DNA of 64,000 nt from Daucus carota subsp. sativus (GCF_001625215.2 NC_030383.2:60564949-60628948); one strand, 5' to 3'; shown: positions 35,154-47,792, counted from the first letter of the stretch. Notes: generated by a model from the sequence alone, not told the origin. A program made the numbers and translations.

Positions 35154-36939
35154 TTGCAAGTATATGTTGATTTGAGATATTGATTTCTTACTCTTTGTCA
35201 TGTGTATTTGATGTAAATATTTCTTATTTGCTTAATTTGTTTATGCTGAAATTCGTATATAATATTTTCTGTGGATCAGTTGGGTTGTAAAAATCGTAGT
35301 AAATTGAAAATTGATCGCATTTTGTTGATTCTGGACATTATGAAAAGCTCTCTTCGATACCTACAACTTTTATCTCAGGCAGTTTGTCGAAATTCGTAAT
35401 GTATCTATGCTAAAAATCACATTCTTTGTTACCCTTCAGTTCTTAGTCGCGAAACTTTTTCCCATTTTCAAAAATTCGCTATAAATTGATCGTACGTCGA
35501 AACTTTATTCATGATACCAATCTGAAAAGCTTAAGATATAATCTTTCATTATCAGTCATACCCATTTGTTGTTTAAATTGATTTAATTATCTAAACTGAC
35601 TTACAAAGATTCAGGGCTGTTTATACTTTTCTGCTGAGTTGTTCCGTGTTTAAAAATTCGTATCTCCCTCGTTATTTGTCATAAAATTGTTATCTTTACC
35701 AATTATGAAACCTATGAGAATGCTCTTTAAGTGTTTAGTTATAGTCTAATTGAGATCAGTTTGTTTGAATCGTCAAAATCAGCTTTGTATGTAATCTGTT
35801 CCTGAGTAAAATTCTGTTGTGTAACTTGAACTTCTAAAATTCATAACTAATTCGTTATCTGTCCGTTATTTATGAATCTGGTCATTTTGGAATCCTTGTT
35901 GAATCTACTTTAATTCTCCAGTTGACTATTTTCTCATATTCAGAAGTTATCTTTGGTTAAGATTGAGATTTGTAACAGCATGTATGTTATTTATCTTATT
36001 CGATAAATGAAGTTGTGTTAATTGTTATTAGTTGTTAAAGTTTGAATTTTGTTAAGACTTGTTATGTGCCTTGCTCTTGATTGTTTAAGGAGTACTACAT
36101 GTTAATTATGTTTTGTTTATTAATTAAATGTATAGGCTTTGTTCGTGTTATTAATTTCGGATTTTAAGTGTCGACTTTGAGGTAAGTACTTTTTGACTGA
36201 CTTTTATTTCCGAAAAGATATTTTGATTTTGTGAATTTCAAATTTTTGTATAAGATATAAGAATTTTGTTTCGAAATTTATAAGATATAAGACACGAGAA
36301 TCTTTGAAGACCCAGTCTCTACGTTTCGAACCTGTTCGTAATTTACGCTATAGTTCCGGAACTAGCCTTAAATACCCTTAGTAGGCCCACAAGTGTGCAA
36401 CTTCAGATACCTATTAAGGGCGCGTGATTATTGAATTTTAGATCCCGGTCACTGGGTAAGTGTGGCAAAAGAATAAGAATAAGAAGAAGATCCCGGTCAC
36501 TGGGAAAGTGTGGCCGTAGGGCAAGACTGTTGTAGTATTGATAAGATTTTTGTTTCTATTCTGTTTTAAATTTTGTTTGTTTTTAAAATATAAACTTTGG
36601 GTTTGATTTGCTTTTACAAATGTTTCAAAAATTATTATTGTTTTCAGAAACAATATTTTATAAAAAACACCCACTGATTTTCAAGATTTATTTGTTAGTC
36701 AAATTGTTACTTGCTGAGCTGTGTAGCTCATCCCTTTTACAGTTTTTCAGGTTTGATTTAAGAGCGAGTTGATGTGCATTGGATTTGGAGTTCGGTGATA
36801 TTAGATTTGATTGATGTTTGGACTTCCGTTAGCTGCGCTTTTGTAATAGTCACCTTTGTAAGAGGTTTTTGGATTAATAAATTGTGTTTATTTTAGTTTT
36901 GGATTTAGTTTTAATATTCCGAAAATTCGGGATGTTACA
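35154..36939 (+). mobile_element. LTR remnant of a Ty3/gypsy-like retrotransposon
   Basis: The right end 'gaaaattcgggatgttaca' (36921-36939) is the ...TGTTACA type of plant Ty3/gypsy LTRs. About 200 bp before it, 'cttgctgagctgtgtagctc' followed by 'cagtttttcagg' is a motif I associate with such LTRs. A duplicated 'gatcccggtcactggg' lies at 36443 and 36490. No matching TG start or target duplication was found, so the left boundary is arbitrary and the element is probably 5'-truncated. No gag/pol frame. Confidence 0.5.
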
Positions 36940-38204
36940 GGGACCTATCTTAAGTTTTGAACAGCGGGCCCTAAGTGTGAGCTGATGTGCTCATGAGCAA
37001 GAAAAACCTAATAATTAACACTGTTGCAATGATTCAGGCTCCTTATTAAACTAACCAGTTTGAACGTAAAGTTTTCAAAACTAACCGGCCTACGTTCAAC
37101 TTTTCAAAACTAACCAACCTAATTCTAAGGAAGTCGGACGACCCCAAGTGGGGGAGAGAAGAGTAGGTCGCCTCTAGCACGGGCGACCCGTGGTGTTTAT
37201 GGCTGAGGGGCTAGGATCGCCCTAGCACGAGCGACCCGTGCTCTTTTCACTTTCTCAGGCTTTAGAAGTCTACAACTCCAAGAACTAGTAATTTCAGATT
37301 GTGCTTTCATGCTAAGAAACTGTGGAGGATGTTGAAATGTCTCTTATTTCTATTATCATCAATTTCGTGTTTGGAAAATGTACTATTAATATCAATTTCA
37401 TTTTCTTATTAATTTCAATTACTATTAAAATTAATTTTGATTATTACTCTTACTAATTTTCTACTATTTTTAATATTTTATTCTTTTTGATTATTATTTT
37501 TATTAATTCCGAGTATTACTTTTTTTATTTTAAAAATATTTTCATTTCTATTTTTCATTAAATTCGACTATTTTTATAAAATTCTGATTATTACTTATAT
37601 TATTTTACAAATATTTGTAAATATTATAACAATAATATTTCTAAATTCCGATTATAACAATAATATTTTTAAATTCCGATTATAACAATATTATTTTACA
37701 AATATTTTCTCTTTTTTTTCCGATTTCATCTATTATGTTTACCCTATTTGTAAATATAATTCGATTATTTAATATTTGTAAAAAAGAATTCGAATATTTG
37801 TAAATTCCGATTACAACAATAATTTTTGTAAATTCCGATTATAACAATAATATTTGTAAATTCTGATTATAATAATATTTGTAAAACAACGGAGCAGTTT
37901 AAGTTAACAACTTCCAATCACTTGCTCGCTTAGCATAATCTGGTGGAGGGTTTGTATCATGTTTGTGCTTTCATCCACTGCAAAACTGAATTTCAATCGT
38001 TCATTATCTTGTTTTGACTCTGAACACAATACTCTTGACTTGTGGCCGCTATTGTTTTAGCCAAATAATTAAATACATGAAAGAACTGGTGAATTAAATC
38101 AGCGGAGATCCAAAAACAACACCTGAATTTCATATAAGTGCACTTATATTCAGGGACAGTGGGCTACTTGTCCCCACTACCGTGTGAGTACATTAATTTT
38201 TATG
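36940..38204. repeat. Repetitive gene-free region with degenerate minisatellites
   Basis: A GC-richer patch at 37167-37246 has two imperfect copies of 'ctagcacgggcgacccgtg'. From about 37580 to 37880, 'taaattccgattataacaat' and 'aataatatttgtaaattc' recur at roughly 30-bp spacing. No gene seen. Confidence 0.6.
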
Positions 38205-38441
38205 TCATGCTCTTTCTGGTTTTTTTCATATGACGCTTTGATTTTTGGCACACATTTCTAAGTGCTTTGAGCGGGTAGTTAAAAATATTATTTTTTGAAT
38301 TTTTTTTCTGAATAAAAATTTTGATTATATATTATTATTCAGAAAAAGAAAATTTAAAAAATAATATTTTTAACTACCCGGTCAAAGCACTTAAAAATGT
38401 GTGCCAAAAGTCAAAGCGTCATATAAAAAAAACGGAGGGAG
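38205..38441. mobile_element. Stowaway MITE with degraded left end
   Basis: The right end aaaaaaacggagggag is followed by TA. Arms 'tatgacgctttgattttt' and 'aaaagtcaaagcgtcatat' are complementary. The left terminus is mutated (tgctctttctgg). Confidence 0.75.
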
Positions 38442-38544
38442 TATAAATTAACATTGTAGGGTGCAGCTTTGCCCAGGCCTCTACTGGATATAGCAGGGGT
38501 TCGACTCCTTCCTATATCCACAGCACAGAACTTTAGGAATTTTA

Positions 38545-38760
38545 GTCGACTCCTGCCTGCAGCAGTTTTTTTTCTATGTTTTAGTCGCCTCCTGCCTGCA
38601 GATTGTATCTTTCATTACAAATTTTCTTTAGCCCACAGCACATAGTCGACTCTTGCCTGCAGATTCTATATATATTTCATTACAAACTTTTGTTTTCTTC
38701 TATGTTTTATTCGACTCCTGCCTGCAGATTGTATATTCATTACAAACTTCTGTTTTTTTT
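38545..38760. repeat. Minisatellite with TCGACTCCTGCCTGCAG core
   Basis: The core 'tcgactcctgcctgcag' or a near variant occurs four times (about 38547, 38585, 38647, 38710). Three copies are followed by 'attgtat...cattacaaa' spacers of varied length. Confidence 0.8.
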
Positions 38761-39161
38761 ATAATTTATGAGTTTGTTGTTGTATTGGTAAGAGGAAGTT
38801 TGCATAGCCAAAGTTTGAAGGTTTTTATCTAACAACAGACTCAAGACTCAGTTATATAGTGCTTTGCTTTCTACAGGTTTTCTTCACTTGGATCATAAAC
38901 TCAATACATCTTACCTAAGAACAAGTTACACACATGTTGGCACCTAATCCTCAACCTCTAGAAAACATGTCCCAGCCTTTTCAGGTGTGATATTAAATAT
39001 GTGGGTTTGGTGCATTGTTAACGTAAGTAGTTTAGCCAAATAAACGTAGATGAAAGAACCGGTGTTTGAAGTATAAAGGCATGCATCATGAAACGGGGTA
39101 CAAGCAAACTAAATAAAGCAAATGAACAGAGAAATGCACATTCTAAAGAGAAGTACAGTAG

Positions 39162-41254
39162 TTATATGAGTGCAATCTGTTGTGACTTGCCCGAGAGTAG
39201 ACAGTAAAAACAAGCAAGAAGTCCACAACCATCACATTCCAGAAGAAAAGAGAATGAATCGGAAAAACTGAAGCACTGTGAACAAGTGTGTATGGGCTTC
39301 TTTCTTGTAGGCGTCTTCATAACTAATGCAAGTGTGTGTGGTTTATCCGAAATAATAACTTTAATTGTCCCTCCTAACTTGACATTGTTGAGCCAAAACA
39401 CGCAAGTATAGTGATAAGAATGTTCAGATTCACTGCAATGGTAGAGCAAATCTTGGTTGTTAACTCGTTCCTCACAGATTTCACAGTAGAAAGCTCCTTC
39501 GTAGAAGAATGGTGGATATCTCAAGGTTAAGGGGTGAGAATCATATTTGTGTTCCATCCTACTTGGTATTATTATACAACATATATCAATCTGGAAATTA
39601 TTGCAGGTTTCACATCCATACACCCCAAACTCATTTCGATACCTGGTTATACTGCAGGTAGAATTCAAAGCTGGCCGCTGAACAAGGGAGTGATGTTTGT
39701 GAGATTTGTATTTTATTCTTGTTGGTAAGAATGCACAACGGATATCAACATAGATATCACAAGTCTGGCAGTGATAGTAGAATCCATTTGTCCAAAAGCC
39801 GCAAACTTCACAGACCACAGTATCATAAAATTTATCCTTCATCTGAAGCATGAGAGAATGGTGGGGGTGAAAATGCAATGCTCCTACAGGCAACTTCTGT
39901 GGCAACTTAGTCGCACAGAAGGAATGGATGAAGAAACCACACTCTATACAAGCGTAGTAAGACGGATGGGAAACGGTTATAGGTTGAATACACCCGTTGC
40001 ATATCAGCTCTCTCCTATCATCATCACTGTCATCGCTGTCATTGTCACAGGTGGGAAACTGGAGCTGTTTTAATGGATGGATCTGGTGACTCCAGTGTTT
40101 TTCAATAATGTGTGGATCATTAGATGTTACTGACATCGCAACACTGATTTCATCTTCACCTTCAAAGTTGACTTGGGATTTGCAACACTGAGTCACAATG
40201 AGATTAAACATTGATTCCTGGCTTTGCAGAGGAAACAGTACCAGATCAGGATCAATATCGATGTCATCTACTTCATTCTCATTTGTGAAAACAAAAAATT
40301 AAAATTAATTCAGAGATGATTAACACATGAGCTCATGAAAATTTAGAGAAGAGATGATGTGAATAACAAAGTGAAAATAAATTAAAAGGTACTTACACCA
40401 TGGATATTGTGGATGTAGAACATTTCATGTGCACAAAATATGTGCACCTGTCGCAATAATACACCCAGCTCCTGCGGTAAACAAATCGGCGGCAGATACC
40501 ACAGTATTGGTTAAAGACGAGATGAATGTCAGGTATAGAGTAGACGAGAGTGAGAGGGTGATTGTGATAAGTAGGCGATGGAATACTCAAGGGTGAAAAG
40601 GCGCAGGTCTTGTGAATCCAGAACTCACAGGTGGTGCAAACATATGAAGAGTCGTTCGCTTTCTCATGACAGGCTTCCTTGTTCATTAACGTCAGCGTGC
40701 TCCTTGTGTCCTTCATGATGAAGCACCCTCTGCTCCAAACCACAAAACACACACACATCAAAGTCACAATCAACACATGCATAAGAGACCTTAATGACAC
40801 GATAACAAATATCACAGGTGTAATCATCAGGTCGTGGAAGGAGAGAAAGAGGATGGATGGTGTGTTTGTGGTGGTTAATTTGCTGGGGGAATTCTGCACA
40901 AGTCTTATGCAAGTAGAAATTTTGACAAGCAACATCGTCATTACAACTAACACAGGTATATGTTGGGGAGCCTGCGACTCGTTTTTAGCAAATAATGCAA
41001 GCAGCATCCTCTGCAAAAATAAAATCCTGTTGTAAGCTTAATGAATGCTCATGTAGATAAACAGATATGGGTAATTCTGCACAAGTCGACTTGTGCAGGT
41101 AGAAACTTCGAAGATCATTGTGTCCAATACAGAAATATATATCAGAGCCCTGAACTGATTTGTTGCACGTATGGCATATAAAATCATTTCTTTCAACAAT
41201 ACACTCTGTGAATGTGTACCCCGAATTGCTGAAGAACTCCAACACTGAAATCAT
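39162..41254 (-). pseudogene. DC1-domain gene copy C, pseudogene with four lesions
   Basis: Exon positions correspond to 40397-41254 and 39162-40284. Lesions against copies A, D, E and F: (1) a Lys codon after A-C-I-I-C is TAA (near 40986); (2) two bases are missing in the E-H-A-L-T-L motif ('gtcagcgtgctcc' for 'gtcagcgcgtgctcc', near 40694); (3) 18 bp encoding F-F-E-C-D-A are missing near 40676, with a short direct-repeat 'gc' at the junction; (4) the intron acceptor CAG is CAC (40285-40287). Exon 2 is still open over 349 codons, with the DC1 modules intact. Exon 1 would end after about 89 residues. The TATA motif and conserved 3' flank remain, so decay is probably recent and the locus may be transcribed. 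Confidence 0.9.
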
Positions 41255-41344
41255 TTTTGGTTGAGAGAAGAGATTTAAAGATGGGTTTCAAGGTTCTCAG
41301 TGGCCTAACAAATTTGTTCTTGGGGTTCTAGGGTCGAACATACA

Positions 41345-41352
41345 TATTTATA
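41345..41352 (-). promoter_or_regulatory. TATA box of copy C
   Basis: TATAAATA on the minus strand, about 91 bp upstream of the MISV codon. The same context 'gggtcgaacata' plus TATAAATA precedes copy E. Assignment by position and motif only. Confidence 0.5.
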
Positions 41353-41663
41353 TATAAGACGATAGCCGGCTATATTAATTAACACCGAAAAACTAAACTA
41401 ATTAACAGCATTAAACTATACTGTTACCCGAGTAAATTAATTCTGGATCAAGGCATGGGTCGAATAAAACTTGTAAAAACAGTTCAATTGGGTGACTTGG
41501 GTCTATTCAAGGGCTCAAAGGTAGACTGACTTCGCATCTCTTTAATAATTTCATAGAGAGCAGGCCGGCTCAAGATAATAATAAAATATTTTGTCAAAAA
41601 TATTTAATCTTATTAACTCATCTTTCCTTTATGCAATTAAAGAGATATATGTACATATACATA

Positions 41664-41913
41664 CTCCCTCCGTTTCAATTTACATGTCCACTTCCATGAA
41701 AAAATTTTGTTTCAAATTACTTGTCCATTTAAACTTTCAATGCAAAATCATATTTCCAAAATCATTTCTACTCCACATATTTCTTATTTATATTTCTTAG
41801 ATCAATCTCACTTCACATATTTTGATCATTTAATACAATTAATTTGTGAACATCCACTTTTCTTAAACTATGTGATTTTTTTAAAGTGGACATCTAATTT
41901 GAAACGGAGGGAG
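41664..41913. mobile_element. Stowaway MITE
   Basis: ctccctccgtttcaatttac at the left and tttgaaacggagggag at the right. TA is on the left and CA on the right (one mutated target base). 'atgtccacttccatg' pairs with 'aaagtggacat'. Confidence 0.8.
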
Positions 41914-42194
41914 CAGATGATATGCACGAGAGTCCACAATCAAGAAATAAATAAGTATCAATTTATATTTTTCTCATGCATCGGGACATATGTCGAATAA
42001 CGTTAGATCACATATCGTTGTTGTATTCACATCACATTTGAATTAATATACTTCATTTTTTCATATCGCATTCGCCTTTCACATCCCATTTGCATTAGTA
42101 TACTCCAATCTAATATTCCTAACAACCATATAATAATATGATAGATACCTTTCACACCCCATTTACATTAATATACTTCATTCTTTTATAAAAG
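41914..42194. repeat. Upstream-flank repeat of DC1 duplication units
   Basis: 'ctttcacatcccatttgcat' followed by 'agtatactcc' recurs here (42075, 42150) and near 46551 and 62347. It marks the common upstream flank of copies C, D and F. Confidence 0.65.
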
Positions 42195-42532
42195 TATCTC
42201 CAACAGCGTTGGCTATAATTGTTGGCTAAATTGAACCAGTAAGACATTAGGTAAAATTTGCTGAACCTATTTAAAAATAGAATGTTATTAATATTTTAGT
42301 TTGTTAAAATAAAATATATCAGTTTAATATGGTAATAAATGATGTGCAATCATCCTACAGATTTCTGACAGACCTGCAAGGTTCGACAAATATAGCCATC
42401 CATAGAAGGTTGGCTAAAATTATAGACAACAAGTTCACGTGGTTGGAGTATGATTTTTTTCAACGGCTAAATTTTCTATATTTGGAATGCCAGCTCATTT
42501 TTTAGCTAAAGAGTTTGTATGGTTGGAGATGC
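42195..42532. mobile_element. MITE with GTATCTCCAAC ends
   Basis: gtatctccaacagcgttggc on the left and gtatggttggagatgc on the right are inverted repeats. The flanking sequence resumes as in the paralogous sites at 46600 and 62390 ('aaccatataattatatctta'). Confidence 0.65.
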
Positions 42533-42703
42533 GAACAACCATATAATTATATCTTATTCTAACATATGGAGAGCAAAACACTAGCATAAATGAAAGTAAA
42601 ATTTTTTGCTCACAAAAGTTGAGTATAAAATCTTATATAAAATGATGTGTTAATTTTGATTGGAACAAACCCTATATTTACATAAATAAAATCAATTAAA
42701 AAT

Positions 42704-42903
42704 GGGCAATGCTAGAGACCCCTAAAAAAATTCTCAAAAATCTTTACCAAATGATGTGGCAAACAAGTGGCTAGTTATGATTGGGTGATTGATGAATCTG
42801 CAGGGGGTCTCATTATTATGGGAGTGAATTCAGCCAATCAGATTTGGACACATCATTTGGGAAAATTATTTGGAACAATTGTTTGGGGTCTTCAGCATTT
42901 TCC
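42704..42903. mobile_element. MITE with GGGCAATGCTAGAGACCCC end and 9-bp duplication
   Basis: A 200-bp element from gggcaatgctagagacccc to ggggtcttcagcattttcc, flanked by the perfect 9-bp repeat ATTAAAAAT (42695-42703, 42904-42912), a length typical of Mutator-like elements. The unrelated element at 62572-62985 occupies the equivalent site of a paralogous flank. Confidence 0.85.
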
Positions 42904-43228
42904 ATTAAAAATATTTTATCTCAATTACATGTCATTTTATACAAAATTTTATACCTATTTCTATATATAGCACTTCCGATCAAAACATGCACTCTTATTA
43001 TTATACCAAGACTACCGAGTCTTTAATGTATAATGAAGCGCTAATGATATTCTTTTTTAAATTGATACCTAATCCTTGTTAAATAAATTTGATACCTAAT
43101 CCTCCTTAGAGATGGACTGCCAAATTATTTAATTAAACTACTGCTTACTTTTGTCTTTTGTCTTTTGGGGATATTAGACGACTACAGGTCTGTACGAATT
43201 ATTGATAGTCATTTTGTGTTTTTAATAT

Positions 43229-43600
43229 ACTAGTTTATGACCGGTCCAAGCACGAGATTATATAAATTTTTTAAATTTATTATTTATTGGAATTTAATAT
43301 TTTTGATATATTATTTAAATTATTATTGTCGAGATACAAAACTTATTACATTTACATACTCATATTTGATTATGTTTAAATTTTATTTTTCCAAAAAAAA
43401 TATTCTCATAATATATATTATGAGATGAATTTATTCCAATAATACATTTTATTTAAATAAAATCATTATATTGTTTTTGATTCTAAATACATGGAAAACA
43501 ATTCAACACCAGCATATATAAATTGACTGAGAGGGTATTCAATCTTTAGTACAACTTAATTTTTAATTCATAATTATATTTAGACGTTTAATAAATATTA
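43229..43600 (-). mobile_element. Degraded Helitron-like 3' region
   Basis: 'actagtttatgaccggtcca' and 'agcacgagatta' resemble, on the minus strand, a mutated hairpin followed by CTAG|T. The body ('tgagatgaatttattccaat', 'attttatttaaataaaatca') aligns with 52400-52460. The 5' end was not located. Confidence 0.45.
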
Positions 43601-43674
43601 TTAAGTGTAATGCTAATTGAAGTTCTTGTAAATTTAATATTTACATCACGGAGTGTCAAGTGTGACCCTCAGGA

Positions 43675-43890
43675 AGTGGTACAAGAGACAGATGGTGTAT
43701 GTTGTGCTTATGGTGGCCTATTTGAATGCGCAATTCTGCACAACTCTTATGCAAGTAGAAATCTCAGCATAATATGCAGTATGTCAATAATATAAATTCT
43801 ATCTATTATAAATTGGCTGCTCTGTAGACAAAAAAAGAATGTAGATTAAAACATCAAAAATATCCGGCAACTGGCATGATGATAAAAACA
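43675..43890 (-). pseudogene. DC1 exon-1 scrap
   Basis: 'atggtgtatgttgtgcttat', 'gcgcaattctgcacaactc' and 'ttatgcaagtagaaat' match exon 1 around the F-Y-L-H-K module in reverse. From 43790 on, 'gtagacaaaaaaagaatgta' and 'ccggcaactggcatgat' are also present at 54125-54182, so this and the 53.8 kb scrap come from the same duplicated segment. Confidence 0.7.
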
Positions 43891-44363
43891 TGTATATAGT
43901 CCTCCTTATGATAAAAAATATCCTGAAATCATTGAGGGAAGAGATAGATGATCATGAAATTTCTTCTGCATTATTTTTGTGACAGACTTATCAAGGCATG
44001 TTTTAATTGCAAATCGCAATCACCTTTCACATACGGCTATATGAAATACTATTTGTCTTCCAACCGCGTGGAATATTGATGGAATATATTAAGGTCCTTA
44101 CTATGGTGTATTATAGCCGGCTATGCAAGCTGGAATAATTCTTTTGTTCTCTCTAGTTGAGAGGAAATGATTTTCTCTGTTTGACTAAGATATATGATCA
44201 ACTGGAGTTCGACATTCATCTGTCGACACTGGAGCTCTTCATATTGTTTTCAATGACAAAGGGTACAGCGTACAAGCAAACGAAATGAAGCAAATGAACA
44301 GAAAAGTGCACATTTTAAAGAGAAGTACAATAAGTTCAGTGGAGATCCCAAAACATCTGAATT

Positions 44364-46470
44364 TTATAGAAGTGCAATCTGTTGTAACTTGCCCGAGAGT
44401 GGACATTCCAAGCATGCAAGAAGTCCACAACCATCACATTCCAGAAGAAAACAGTAGGTGCTGTAATAAGCGAAGCACTGTGAACAACTGTGTATGGGCT
44501 TCTTTCTTGTAGGCGTCTTCAAAACTAATGCAAGTGTGTGTGGTTTATCCGAAATAATAACTTTAATTGTCCCTCCTAACTTGACATTGTTGAGCCAAAA
44601 CCCGCAATAATAGTGATAAGAATGTTCAGATTCACTGCAATGGTAGAGCAACTCCTGGTTGTTAACTCGTTCCTCACATATTTCACAGTAGAATGCTCCC
44701 TCGTAGAAGAATGGTGGATATCTCAAGGTTAAGGGGTGAGCATCATATTTGTGTTCCATCCTACTTGGTATTATTATACCACACATATTAATCTGGAAAC
44801 TGCTGCAGGTTTCACATCCATATTCCACCCCAACCTGATTTCGACACCTGGTTACACTGCAGGTAGAATTCGAAGCTGGCCGCTGAACAAGGGAGTGATT
44901 CTTGTGAGATTTGTATTTTATTCTGGTTGGTAAGAATGCACAACGAATATCAACAAATATATCACAAGTCGGGCAGTGATAGTAGAATCCATTTGTGCAA
45001 CTTCTGCAAACTCCACAAACCACCAAATCATAAAATTTGTCCTTCATCTCAAGCAAGAGAGAATGGTCAGGATGAAAATGCGATGCTCCTACAGGCAACT
45101 TCTGTGGCAACTTAGTCGCACAGAAAGAATGGAGAAAGAAACCACACTGGATGCAAGCGTAGTAAGAGGGATGGGAAACGGTTATAGGTTGAATACAGCC
45201 GTTGCATATCAGCTCTCTCCTATCATCATCACTGTCGTCGCTATCATTCTCACAGTTTGTAAACTGGAGCAGTTGTAATGGATGGATCTGGTGACTCCAG
45301 TGTTTTTCAATAATGTGAGGATCGATAGATGTTATTGGCATGGTAACATTGATTTCACCTTCATCTTTAAAGTTGTCTTGGTACTTGCAACACTGAGTCA
45401 CAATGAGATCAAATATTGATTCCTTGCTAGGCAGAGGAAATCGTACCAGATCAGGATCATTATCCATGCCATCCGCTTCATCCTCATTTCTGAAAACAAT
45501 AAATAAAAATTAATTCAGAGATGATAAGACATGAGCTCATTCTTAGAGAAGAAATGATGTGAAAAGCAAAGTAAAAACAATTGAAAGGTACTCACACCAT
45601 GGGTAATGTGGATGTAGAACATTTGATGTGCACAAAATATGTGCACTTGTGGCAATAATACACCCAGCAGCTGGGGTAAACGTATCGGCGGCAGATACCA
45701 CAGTATTGCTTAAAGAAGAGATGAATGTCAGGAACAGCGTAGACTAGAGTGAGAGGGTGATTGTGATAAGTAGGCGATTGAATGATGAAGGGTGAAAAGG
45801 CACAGCTCTTGTGGATGCAGAACTCACAAGTGGTGCAAACATATGAAGAGTCTTTCGCTTCCTCATGACAAGCATCACACTCAAAAAGAGATTCCTTCTT
45901 CATTAATGTCAGAGCGTGCTCCTTGTGTCCTTGATGATGAAGCAGCCTCGGTTCCAAAGCACAAAAAACACACACATCAAAGTCACAATCAACACATGCA
46001 TAAGAGACCTTTATATTACCATGACAAATTTCACAGCTGTCATTATCAGAGCGTGGAAGGAGAGAAAGAGGATGGATGGTGTGTTTATGGTGGTTTATTT
46101 GTTGGGGGAATTCTGCACAAGTCTTATGCAAGTAGAAATTTTGACAATCAACATCGTCATTACGACTAACACAGGTATATGTAGGAGAGCCTACAACTCG
46201 TTCTTTGCAAATATTGCAAGCAGCATCATCTCCAAAAATTAAATCCTCTTCTAAATTTAATGAATGCTCGTGTAGATAAACCGAAACCGGTAGTTTTGAA
46301 CAAGTCATGTGCAGGTAGAATCTTTCAAGACTATTGTGTCTAGTACAGAAATATATATCAGAGCCTTGAGCTGCTTTGTTGCACGTATGGCATATATTAT
46401 CGTCTCTCACAACTGTACACTCTACGAATGTGTAGTCGGAATTGCTGAAGAGCTCGAACACTGAAATCAT
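44364..46470 (-). CDS. DC1-domain (Cys/His-rich C1) protein, copy D, intact
   Basis: Exons 45596-46470 and 44364-45489. The 106-bp intron has GTGAGT/CAG ends and the GT|A Val codon. The product is 666 aa, opening MISVFELFSNSDYTF. The module order is as in copy A: five DC1 units in exon 1 (for example CHTCNK, CNICKE, CEICHG, CDACHE, CGICRR) and five in exon 2. After the Val codon comes the acidic NEDEADGMDNDPDL linker. The third exon-2 module has CSVTRCRNQ, so it gains a Cys that copies A and E lack. Two conserved sites differ: R-F-Y-L-H-M-T-C-S in module 1, and an M-C-G-I-I segment in exon 2. All splice signals are sound. Probably a cytosolic or nuclear Zn-binding protein. Biochemical role unknown. 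Confidence 0.9.
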
Positions 46471-46719
46471 CTTTGGTTGGTTGAGAGAAGAGATTTAAAA
46501 ATGGGTTTCAAGGTTCTTAGGGGCCTAACAATTTTGTTCTTAGGGACCTTTTACATCCCATTTGCATTAGTATACATCATTCTTTCATGTCCTCACAATC
46601 ATATAATTATATCTTAGAGCACTAGTTAAAATCAAAGCAAAATGTTTTAAGCAAAACATCTGTCACAAAATGTGGTGTTAAATTTTGATTCGAATAGACC
46701 CCCTTATATTAGATAAATA
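46471..46719. other. 5' flank of copy D
   Basis: Contains the shared 5' UTR-like 'atgggtttcaaggttctta' (about 46500) and then the 'acatcccatttgcattag' flank repeat. No TATA motif like those of C and E seen. Confidence 0.4.
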
Positions 46720-47081
46720 GAGTAAACTTCAAAGTTGTATTCAAAATTTACACCGATTTTCAAAAAGTTGGCCAGAGTTCCAAATTATCAGAATTGTGGC
46801 CAAATTTGACTCCCCTTTTTAAAATGTGGCTCCCATTAAATGTCAATAACGGAGTAACGGACAGAATGGTAAAAACAATTTCCAAATTTTCAGAAAAGTG
46901 GCCAAACTTTGGTCCGTTTTTCAAAAATGTGGCTCCCGTTAGACTTCCGTTAGCGATATTTAACGAGAGCCACACTTTTAAAAAGCGGAGCCAAAGTTTG
47001 GCCATTTTTTTGAAAATTTGGAATTTTAACAAACACTTTGAAAATCGCTGCAAACTTTGGTCACAACTCTGAAGTTTACTC
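46720..47081. mobile_element. GAGTAAACTTC-terminal MITE, copy 1
   Basis: gagtaaacttcaaagttgt and acaactctgaagtttactc are inverted ends. Internal 'aaaagtggccaaactttgg' blocks repeat in both orientations. AGATAA occurs on both sides, but the 9-bp duplication is imperfect. It is a sister of 62572-62985. Confidence 0.72.
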
Positions 47082-47409
47082 CAGATAATTATTATTAATT
47101 AAAATATTACATCTCAATTATTAAATCATCCTATCAAGCCACTTTTATGCATATAGCACCATCAATGACAATAATGCACTGTTTTTTTAATGCACCAAGT
47201 CCGGTGAGTCTAGTCAATATTAATTTATAATATGCATAAAGAACCAGTAATGATATTCTTTTTTAAATTGATACTCCTCTAAACATGCACTGCCAGATTA
47301 TTTAACTAAACTGCTGATTACTTTGTCTTTGGCTTTTAGCGATATTAGACAACTACGCGTCTTACGAATTATTGGTAGAGTCATTTTGTGTTTTAAATCT
47401 ATTATATTA

Positions 47410-47792
47410 GAGGAAGTCCAATAATGTGCTAAATTGATGTCTTAAGTTAAAATATAAGGCAATTGGATGAAATGTGTGCTCCAACAATGTCTTAGTAGTG
47501 CCTTAAACCACTAGGACATCCAAAAATTGCCTCATTTTTGAGGCACTTCTAGGCATATCCTAAACTAATTTTTTCATTAAAATATTAATTTCCCACCATT
47601 TCAATATATCTCTCTCCTATTACTTTTTCACTTCCCTCCAATTCTAATTCAAATAAATTATTAATTTAATAATAAGGCACAATTATAAAGCATGTTGTTG
47701 GAGTTCATGCATGAAAAAGATGTCCTAAATTATTATGACACTATTTTTTATTATATTTATAAGACATTTGCTAGGACACTGTTGGACTTGCT
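47410..47792. mobile_element. Tourist-like (PIF/Harbinger) MITE
   Basis: gaggaagtccaataatgtgc at the left and cactgttggacttgctc at the right. TTA on the left; CTA on the right suggests one mutated base. Confidence 0.75.

Noticed and set aside
38545..38760. Possible CRISPR-like repeat-spacer array
   Set aside because: A plant nuclear context, only four cores with irregular spacing, and no cas genes. It is a minisatellite.
46760..47072. Two ~95-codon frames on opposite strands
   Set aside because: They are in a MITE with internal inverted 'aaaagtggccaaactt' blocks, which create mirrored frames.
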